Below, piece by piece: positions 56,491 through 64,000 of a stretch of 64,000 bases of DNA; the first letter of the stretch is position 1; the number at the start of each line of letters is the position of its first letter. The position numbers and the translations under genes are program-made. The DNA lies in the NCBI GenBank assembly GCA_021029095.1, contig JAJOHG010000099.1, positions 38,427 through 102,426 of the forward strand, given 5' to 3'. This DNA is from Phellopilus nigrolimitatus (taxonomy: Eukaryota > Basidiomycota > Agaricomycetes > Hymenochaetales > Hymenochaetaceae). Below the pieces are notes generated by a model, which saw only the letters and a list, made by a program, of their open reading frames with translations, made no database searches and had not been told where the DNA came from.

Positions 56491-59400
56491 CTAGAAAGCC
56501 TGTACTACAACTTTAAGATTGTCCTTGCTTTCCTCTCTGATTCTCTTCAGCTCATCTGACAGCTGGTTCATATCTGGTCTTTCCACAGGGTTGAACACCC
56601 AGCACATTTTGCAAAACTCCCATAGCTTCTTGTCAATAACCTTCCAATCATCTAGTCCCTCGGGGTTGCATGGTATAGTTTTTTCAAGCATGGCTCGAAT
56701 AATCCCTGGATCAACTCTAATATTTGAGTAGGGAACTTGTTTGGTCAACAGCTCCTTTGAGGATGTTGGTCAGTGTTTATTAGTGACATGATCAAAGCAC
56801 TCATGGACTCACAAGGGCTGTCATCCCAAATGCCCAGATATCAGATTGCTTGGTATGAACCTTATCATCATCCCCAGCCTCAGCAACTTTTGTTGTACCC
56901 AGTAGCTCAGGGGCCATCCATCGGATAGACCCTCTTGTTGCATCAGTTGCTGTCTCCAGGGTTGAGGTTGAAAGGAGAAGATGCGATAACCCAAAATCCA
57001 TGAGTAACGGGCATCCATCAGGTGAGATTAAGACATTGGCCTACATTATGAAAAAAGGGTTAGAGGAAGTACCTTATGAGACTAGACAGTTGTGTATAAG
57101 GGTTGTGAAGTGTACTTACAGCTTTCATATCCCCGTGCACCACTCCCTCGGAGTGTAAATAGCAAAGGCCATTTAAAATGCCTTCAATCTGGTATGAAGT
57201 GAAAATCAGTTGAAAAAATGACAGTGAAAACCAAATTTTGCTCATCACCATTTGTAGATTATCTACATCCGCACTGCTTTGTATATACTGAGCCAATGAT
57301 CCATTTTCCATCCAATCGGTGACCAGTGATGGAACGAGCCTGGACGGCTTATCTACGGTTTCTATCACAAAACCTTTGAGCGGAAGTACATTGGGATGTC
57401 GGAGCTTGGACCAGATCCTAAGCTCTCTTGTCGCGCGCTGGTGGCTTAGATCAATATTCACATATTTTACCCGTCACCAAATGTAAGAACATACTTTATT
57501 AAACATATGTTCACCCTGCATGAAAAAGCGTAGTCGCTTGATAGCAACTCGAGTGCCATAAGAATCGAAGCCCAAGAATACGTCTGAATATCCACCACCT
57601 GCGCACCACTGCCTCCCTCTTGTATTTTATCGGTCAGATCAAATTCGTTGAGTTTCGAGAGGAGCTGCTCTAAAACCTCCTTGGGAGCTTCAAATGCCCC
57701 AAACATTAATATTGGTGCAAGTGTCACTCGTCAAGTATGCTTACTTCTCTCATGGGCAGCGTCACTGAAGTGACGAAGGACAGGACGTATAACGACATCA
57801 TCCGTCGCGACCGCGTGTTGCTGCATGCTCGCGAGGGCCGCGGGCGACGCGGGTGAAACACCGACCTCCGCGCCGGCGCGGCTCGGCGTAGCATTGTCGG
57901 GCACAAACGCCGCGGGGAGCTTGCGTTTCTTCGAGCTGTGCCGCACGAGCGCGGGCGAGGGTGGCACGACACCCGAAGCCGTGGGCTGCGCGGACGCGCG
58001 CCGCCCGCGGTCGTCCCGGTGCCGGTCGGGCGTGCCCTGAGTGGAGCTGGAGCTTGTGAGCTAGAAAGAGACTGTTAGGAATGGGGAAGTGGCGGAAAAC
58101 GGAAATTCTAAACGCGCAACTTGCGATTCCCATCCCCGGCCTCCGTTCAGCTCGTCCCAGTCATATCTCGAGTCATCCACCTCGTCCAGGTTCTTCAGGA
58201 CCCCCGAGAACAGAGCGCGCAGGAACTCGTAGTCGGGCGTCTCCTCGAAGCTGAGCTTGCGCACATAGGCCAAGTATACGCCGAACTCGCCTATTTTTGA
58301 GTGCAGAGATACTTGTAAGCAAGTGCGATCTCGATCGGAGGCGAACAGCGCAGGAAGACGCACCTGGAAAGCTGTCGCACAGCTCTCCGATCCGCATGAT
58401 CTGCTTTTTCTCGCCAATTTTCTCGTACTTCTGCTTGTTGGTGGCGGCTGCGAGGCCTTGCCACGGCAGGCTGCCCCGCAGGAAGTAAAATATAACATAC
58501 CCGAGCGCTTCCAAGTCGTCCCTCCGCGACTGCTCTGTCGGCGAGAGCGGTGAATATATATCAGCGGCACATCGTCAAAGCTAATTTTAAGCAAAGAGCG
58601 ACGGATACGGGCAGCATAGCGACGACATACCGCCGCCAAGATGGGTGTTGATGCTCATGTAGTTCGCAGTGCCGCCGAGGCCCTTCCGCTCGCCGTAGGG
58701 GACATGCTGCTTCGTCTCGGGATCGCGGTAATGCTTCGCCGTGCCAAAGTCGATGATGTGCACGAGGTTCGCGTGCTTCGTCCCCGGCCGGCCGATGAGG
58801 AAGTTGTCGGGCTTGATGCCGCGGTGGATGAGGTTCTTCTCGTGTATGGTCTGCACGAGCGAAATCTGCGCAGAGTATTACATCCGCGAAGTGCGTGCGT
58901 TTGCTAAAGCAGGCAGCAAATATACGGAGCAGGAGCGGTGCGCACCATTTGCAGCGCGGTCATGCAGACGGTCTTTACGGAGAACTTGCGCCCGCACATG
59001 TCAAAGAGGTCTTCCAGACTCGGGCCCAGCAGGTCCATGACGAGGATGTTGTGCAGGCCCTCCAGCCCAAAGTGGTAGATCTGCGGGACGCCGGCTGTGC
59101 AACGGCAGTGAAGCGAGAGTGCAAAGCAGAAAGAACAGAATAGAACAAAGTAAACATCAGCTATCAGACGGCTGACATGGAGTCCACAGTGGCGGGGACG
59201 AAACGACTGACTGCATCCAGCGAGGATCCGGTACGAGAGGCACTCGTCGCGCAGCTGCGGCGCGTCGGACTTGCGCGGTTCCTGTCAAGCGGAGCGCGGC
59301 CGGTCAGCCCTATCCGCCTCCCCGACGTGCGCATTCGCGCGACTCAATAGCAGGTACACGCACAAACTTGATTGCGACCATCTGGTTATTCAGGAGGTCC

Positions 59401-59613
59401 GTGCCTGCAGTCAATCGTCAGCATACCGTCCGTGTAGCGGGCGCGGGCGGAGTGGCCGCCCCATCTCGTCCCGTCCCATCAATAGCGGTGGGAGCAGGCC
59501 CACGCACCTTCGAAGATGACGCCAAACGAACCCTCGCCGATCTTCTTGCCGACGCGGTAGTTGACACCGACGAGGTTGGCGGTCGACGACGAGTGGGCAC
59601 CGTGCGAGGCCAT
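56491..59613 (-). CDS. Tandem kinase: CK1-like pseudokinase fused to TKL-type kinase
   Basis: Start ATG 59613. N-terminal CK1-like domain: [18 protein letters not shown] (P-loop), [53 protein letters not shown] (Gly for catalytic Asp), [29 protein letters not shown] and [21 protein letters not shown] linker of about 100 residues (Ser/Pro-rich, HSSKKRKLP) follows. Without splicing, the frame stops at 57731; but a donor GTAAGC, a TTAAT branch point and acceptor TTTGAAG give a 57-nt intron joining DAAHER in frame to [20 protein letters not shown]. The second kinase has [61 protein letters not shown] and [12 protein letters not shown], with all catalytic residues. One indel near 57590 is needed. 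Otherwise two genes only 25 bp apart. Confidence 0.68.
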
Positions 59614-60329
59614 GGCCGACGGGGAGGACCGGTATGTAAACTCGTACGGCTTGTACGGCTTGTCCGACGATGAGGACCGAGATATAAACTGGTACCACGG
59701 ACGCATTTTCGAATACTGTATACTAGGGTCATTAGGGTCATTCAAAGTTGGAACGACAGTCGGCTGCTCAGAAAGGAAGGGATTGCTCAGCGGCGTTAAC
59801 TTACATAACTTACCTGCCTCTCTTCAACAGCTTGGCCTCAATCTGTCAGTATAGTTCTGAGAAGTTCATAATATAATCTTGAAATTAGATATGTGTATAA
59901 TGACTCCCTAAAATTAAAAAAGAGCTTCATTGAAATGAGGCCAAATCCAAATATGACAGTTGTTCCTCTTGCAAATTGGTGTCTTGTCCCTTTCTCATTT
60001 TTGACAAGTTTCAGCTTACATAATCCTTGTCTAGAGAATTTTGTCTGAAGATTTGGTAGGCTTTCTCTTTTTGTCATAAAACCTCAAGGCTATCTTTTGA
60101 CTGGTTACTGTTTGACATTGCATGTCAACCAAAACCAATTTACAAGAAATTGATTGAAAAGTATGCAGGAATTTCAATCCAGACCAAGCTCGATCCAGCC
60201 CTGTCTTCCCTCAAACCTCGACACAACATCCACCTCACATAAAATGCTCAAAAAAAAATGTAAAACATTCAAATCAGAACAAATAACAAAAAATGACTGG
60301 AAACATCCCAAAAGATGGAGGAAAACAAT
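59614..60329. other. Upstream region of tandem kinase with transposon-like segment
   Basis: The kinase frame stays open upstream to 59745 but enters transposon-like sequence, so I place the start at 59613. From 59734 the composition becomes AT-rich. No gene seen between that point and the tRNA-Pro. Confidence 0.45.
59734..59860 (+). mobile_element. Left end of a relative of the 1600-bp TIR element
   Basis: Starts AGGGTCATTCAAAGTTGG, directly after ATT, and stays alignable for about 120 bases with the left end of the element at 33402 (AGGGGCGTTCAAAGTAGG), including CAGAAAGGAAGGGATT and GGCGTTA blocks. The inner GGAACG palindrome is shortened. No matching right end was found in the window, so it is truncated or rearranged. 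Lies about 120 bp upstream of the tandem-kinase start. Confidence 0.6.
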
Positions 60330-60431
60330 GGGCCTAACCGGGAATTGAACCCGGGACCTCTCGCATATGTAAGGAAATAAATTCCCAGGAATAAACCCGA
60401 AGCGAGAATCATACTACTAGACCATCAGGCC
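60330..60431 (-). tRNA. tRNA-Pro (CGG) with intron
   Basis: Minus-strand cloverleaf from GGCCTGA to TTAGGCC with discriminator C. Anticodon stem CTCGC/GCGAG; spliced loop TTCGGGT gives anticodon CGG. T stem CCGGG/CCCGG. The intron after position 37 is about 30 nt and AT-rich. Confidence 0.92.
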
Positions 60432-61297
60432 ATGTTATATTCTGGCATAAACACTCATAGATTGACAGTGTCTTCATCATTTCGCTCTCCCTGCTTTCAT
60501 AAGCCTTCGAAGGCATCCATAAATAATGAATCACACAAGGTTCACTTAATAACAGGGAGAAAAAGGATCCGGGCCCGGGTGCACAATCTTGTCCGTCATG
60601 ATTCAGTTCTTTCTCCTCTTCTAACTCTCATCGCCATTCACTAGCAGCCTCCGTCTCAATTTCTGTACCACGCCAGTCCATCTGGACATGATCCTCCGAA
60701 TTTTACGCTTTCCCGGACCGTACATGGAATCTATGACTATGAGATAAAATTGGTTGCCTCCTGCAATACTATCAAGGTCCGGCAAGTCGCAGCGTAATCG
60801 CCCGGGCTGCTAGGTTGTCTACGGCTCCGACGATCCGAATGTTGCGGCATACGCACCGAGTTTCGCCAGCCTCTGGAAGGTTTGCAGACCATATGCAACA
60901 TCTGATAAGTGGTCAACTTCTGAGGTTCTGTGTGTCGGACATCGAACTTTGAGAGCATGCAACGTCGATCACGACCTCGCCGTCAAGATGCATCCTAGCG
61001 TCGCAGCACAAACTCTGGTTCTACCGTTGAATTCCTTACTCGTATTTTTTTTCGACTCGCGGGAGGCCTGCCTTGGTCAGTTGGGCGAACACACAGCGTC
61101 GGTGGGCAGACCGGACGCGACCTCCCGCAAGTCGCAAGCTGCAAGCCACAAGCCGCCACCGCTTCGGATCTGTGTATCATTCCAGACCGTCGGTATCTCT
61201 TGACGCCTCCCAGCCTCACCCCGCATCGCCTTCTTTCGAAGACGCTATAAAGCAGCCCAGCAGCCAGCAGCGCAGACACACGCACCTCTCACCGGAC
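60432..61297. other. Intergenic, presumptive promoter of secreted-protein gene
   Basis: No gene recognised. Short frames on both strands have no start or splice support. Confidence 0.4.
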
Positions 61298-61936
61298 ATG
61301 TTGTTCCCACACACATTCTCCCTCCTCACCGCCCTCTCCCTCCTCCTCGGCGCCGCCGCTGCCCCATCTGCCCCGCCCGCGAAGCGCTACCCGCCGCAGG
61401 GCACCATCTCCGATCCCGCGAACGGTACCACCATCATGCCCGGTGCCGCCTTCGCCTTCCTCTACAACCCGCGCGCGGACTACTGCCTCTCGAGCTACAA
61501 CTTCACCGTCTGGCTCCTCACCGCGCCCCCGCCGGGCATGCTCGCCGGCACCCAGACCGGCCACTACTTCGGGCGCTTCGCGTACTCCACCTACAGTGCG
61601 CGCGCAGCCCGCTTAACGTTATTATAAAATAAAATAAACGTTCTTACATGTTTTATCCTTTTTTTAGCGAACCAGGATCCGCCGAACCCCGCCCCGTCCG
61701 AGCTCACCATGCCCGACTTCGCAAAGTCCCCGGGTGGCTTCGGCGCGGGCGCGTCCGCGTCCGCGAAAACCATGTACCTCTCCGTCGTCGAGGAGTGGAG
61801 CTCGTGCGACGTACGTCCCGGCCCTTCCGGTTCTTTCCACCGCATCTGTCCTGACTTTGCTTGCCCACAGCCGACCGTCGGCAACAACCTCAGCATGGCC
61901 GCGAACAACATTGTCTACAACGACACGAGCACCTGA
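61298..61936 (+). CDS. Small secreted protein of unknown function
   Basis: Three exons, 61298-61595, 61668-61810 and 61871-61936, 168 residues, no frame break. Signal peptide at the N terminus (TFSLLTALSLLLGAAAAPSA), followed by a KR dipeptide that could be a Kex2 site. The mature part contains GTISDPANGTTIMPGAAFAF, several N-glycosylation sequons (NGT, NFT, NLS, NDT) and FVWLLTAPPPG-like hydrophobic segments. It resembles uncharacterised secreted proteins of wood-decay basidiomycetes in general style, but I cannot name a family. Two Cys residues (YCL, SCD) could pair. Role may be extracellular or cell-wall related. Confidence 0.78.
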
Positions 61937-62386
61937 GTGTGTGCGCGCGGGGCCGAGGGCGTAGCGTGCTGCCGCGGAAAGGACACTTCTTCATTAATTT
62001 CGGACATCGGGACGTTACTTTTTTCTAGGACATTCGTTGGGATTTCATCTTCTTTCGGACTTGAGAGATACTTTCCCCTCCTCCTGTTTTGTATTTTTTC
62101 TTGTGGCTGCTCATCTCTTAGTACCGAGTCAGGGCAGTGAATAATATAACCTGTAATCGAGGAAAGGGACTTTGTCCCTAGGACAGTTTAGTAAAGAACT
62201 CTAGTCGAGCCAAAGTTAATAGTAGTGGTTTCGAGTCAGACCTCTTCATTTAACAGTGTCACCCGCATGACTCAGACAAGCTGCAAGAGTCGAGCACACT
62301 GAACTATCCCCTCATTAGCTGTTGATACAAATTACACGGAGTATATGTAATGCAAGACAACAGATGTGCAAGATGCGCGTCGCAGC
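61937..62386. other. Intergenic, convergent gene ends
   Basis: Holds the 3' regions of the secreted-protein gene and the acyltransferase gene. Nothing else recognised. Confidence 0.4.
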
Positions 62387-63763
62387 CTACGGCTGGTACG
62401 TGTTCAGTTCGTATCCGGTGAGCCGCGAAAGGAGCGGAAAGAGAAGCTGGCGCGTGGGGCTGATGACAGGTGGGATCATCCGCCCGCCGCCGAGGCCCTT
62501 CATGTGCCACGCGTCGACTGCGAAAAAAAAAAAAATCAGTTCACCGAGTGAAAAAAACCCCGATATGCACGAGACACCCACTCATCGGCTGCCCAAGGAC
62601 CATAATGTCGAAGTACAGCCACACGCGCCCAGGCCAGCCCCCGACGCGCCGGCCGGTGACGCGGCGCCACACGCGCTCGAGGATAACAAACGCGCCCTGC
62701 GCCGCGAAGAAGGCGACGACGCGCGCGTCGACGCCGCGGCCCATCGCGACGCTCGAGAGCTCGTGGTACACGCCCGACGCGAGGAACGCGCCGAGCGCCA
62801 TGCCCGGCGCGCCGGCGAGCGCGGCGCCGGGCGCGCCCCCGAACACGACGAACGTGTGCCGCAGCAACTGGTGCCAGCGCTCGCCCCGAACTCGTGCAGG
62901 CTCGCCGCGCGGAACGGCGCGTCGAGCACGGGCGGCCACGACGCCGGCGCGTGCCCGAGCAGCGCGACCCCCGCGAGCGCCGCGGAGGTCGTAACACCAT
63001 CTGGAACCCCGCGAGCAGCGCGCAGCCGCTCGCGATTGTGCACCGCCGTGCTGAGCGCGTAGCGCTGCAGCGGCGGCAGGGCCGGCAGGAAGATGGACCC
63101 CGCCGCGCGGGGAGCCCACGCCTGGGACGAGCTTGATGCTTGCCTCGAGGAGGTCGAGCGCGGCGAAGTTGTACGCGAAGGAGTTGAGCGTCGCGGCGAC
63201 GAACGGGCTGGCGCGCGAGCGGCTTGCGCTCCGGCGGGATGTGCACGTCCGCGCCAAAGTCCCAGCCGACGCCGCGGAACGCGAAGAGCAGCTCGAGCGC
63301 ATCCAGCACGCCACGCGGCAGGACGCGCGCACCCGGGGCGTGGCGGCGCCCGCGGCGGGCACGTCCGCGTCCGCAGGGCGCGCAGGGTCCGCGGGGTCGT
63401 AGTCCTTCTTGCTGATGGCAGGCGTGCGGTCGGCGCCCGGCCGCGCCTCGCCGACCTTGAACCGGCCCTCCTTCGCGAGGGCGTAGTCCAGCGCCTTGCC
63501 GATGCACACCAGGCAGCAGAGGCCTGCAGCTCTCTGTCAGTACGAAGCCGGAGAAAGAGTGCAGAATATTCGTGCTTGCCTTCGCCCCAGTTGAACACGT
63601 TCATCCCGTGGCCTGTCCACATGTATCCGAAGCACGAGTGTATTGCCGACATGATCACGGCGGGCAGCATGAGCAGTCTGATGGTGTGGGTATCTGGCGC
63701 CGCGCAAGGTACGCCATGAAAAGCAGAGGCCGAGAAGGCGACGGTATACGGAAATTCCTCCAT
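62387..63763 (-). CDS. Wax-synthase-like membrane-bound O-acyltransferase
   Basis: Integral membrane acyltransferase of the wax synthase/Tri7 type, likely transferring acyl groups to an alcohol of a lipid or secondary metabolite. Landmarks on the minus strand: LLMLPAVIMSAIHSCFGYMW, GMNVFNWGEG, CIGKALDYALAKEGRFKVGE, LDALELLFAFRGVGWDFG, LNSFAYNFAALDLLEASIK, GERWHQLLRHTFVVFGG (the acyltransferase W-x-R-W-H-type motif), GVYHELSSVAMGRG (with the active-site His) and VWLYFDIMVLGQPM. The last intron (GTGGGT...TTCGCAG) joins to DAWHMKGLGGGRM and a stop at 62387. Extremely GC-rich (around 70 percent). At least three frame corrections are required between 62870 and 63340. Start at MEEFPYT (63763) is tentative. 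Confidence 0.78.
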
Positions 63764-64000
63764 GTTATTGGTATCCGGTTCTCGAGCTCTGGGACGAGGA
63801 GGCGGAGGAACTGGTTCGTTCCGTACGCCATCCTGCAAAACCGATTAGATAGACGCACAAAACAGCAGGAGAAAGACAGAACGCACTCGTCTAACACGTC
63901 CCCGAGCATGTCAGACCAGGAAAAAATAAAGAAACAAGACAAGAACGGTTGGGGATCATGCCGTGGTCGTGTGCGGCGATTATGACGCGTCACGATGACT
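63764..64000. other. Window edge, leader region
   Basis: Presumptive 5' region of the acyltransferase gene. An additional first exon could lie here, but I cannot support one. Confidence 0.3.

Noticed and set aside
62470..63719. Several long plus-strand frames
   Set aside because: Open because of about 70 percent GC; the minus strand carries recognisable acyltransferase motifs.
1..64000. CRISPR arrays, rRNA genes, bacterial operons
   Set aside because: None seen; the sequence is intron-rich eukaryotic nuclear DNA.

Overview
The window looks like nuclear DNA of a basidiomycete fungus, most likely an Agaricomycete. Genes are cut by many short GT-AG introns (about 43-87 nt), some with visible CTAAC or TTAAT branch points. 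The gene content is fungal: a Zn2Cys6 regulator, GH92 and GH16 enzymes, F-box/LRR proteins, a wax-synthase-like acyltransferase and TKL-type kinases. All three tRNA genes contain an intron after position 37. Gene models were assembled by hand from splice signals and reading frame, so exon edges are inferences unless stated otherwise.

Layout. 0.1-4.2 kb: very large Zn2Cys6 protein. 4.9-6.4 kb: unrecognised gene. 7.1-10.8 kb: GH92 alpha-mannosidase. 10.83-15.3 kb: arm 1 of a large inverted duplication ending at a tRNA-Val. 16.2-16.7 kb: small YG-motif protein. 17.6-19.7 kb: PRMT3-type arginine methyltransferase. 20.8-22.6 kb: two more YG-motif proteins, one ending in a CAAX box. 22.8-24.4 kb: Fe(II)/2-oxoglutarate dioxygenase. 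25.3-25.7 kb: further small basic protein. 26.5-28.6 kb: RBM25-like splicing factor. 29.1-30.6 kb: GH16 glucanase with a probable GPI anchor. 31.84-38.0 kb: arm 2 of the inverted duplication, split by a 1.6 kb TIR transposon. 38.6-39.1 kb: intact YG-motif protein. 39.6-41.4 kb: TPR/F-box/LRR protein (Pof3/Dia2 type). 42.7-44.3 kb: F-box protein. 45.1-46.2 kb: third copy of a repeat carried in the arms. 46.7-47.1 kb: YG-motif protein. 47.4-49.4 kb: aldo-keto reductase. 49.9-52.1 kb: NiCoT nickel/cobalt transporter. 52.1-53.8 kb: proteasome ATPase Rpt5, divergent from a CTD-kinase cyclin (54.0-55.4 kb). 56.5-59.6 kb: apparent two-kinase protein. 60.3 kb: tRNA-Pro. 61.3-61.9 kb: secreted protein. 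62.4-63.8 kb: wax-synthase-like acyltransferase.

Three things stand out. First, a casein-kinase-1-like domain with Gly in place of the catalytic Asp appears spliced in frame to a TKL-type kinase domain. Second, eight small genes or gene relics sharing a K-[DN]-[YF]-x3-[AF]-x2-L-x-S-x-YG motif lie between 12 and 47 kb, and one ends in CVII. Third, the inverted duplication preserves both the empty and the filled site of a TIR element.

Many housekeeping genes (Rpt5, RBM25, PRMT3, NiCoT, the cyclin) need one or more single-base frame corrections. Because these genes are expected to be essential or widely conserved, I read these as indel errors in the assembly rather than decay. Single-residue oddities should be judged with that in mind.
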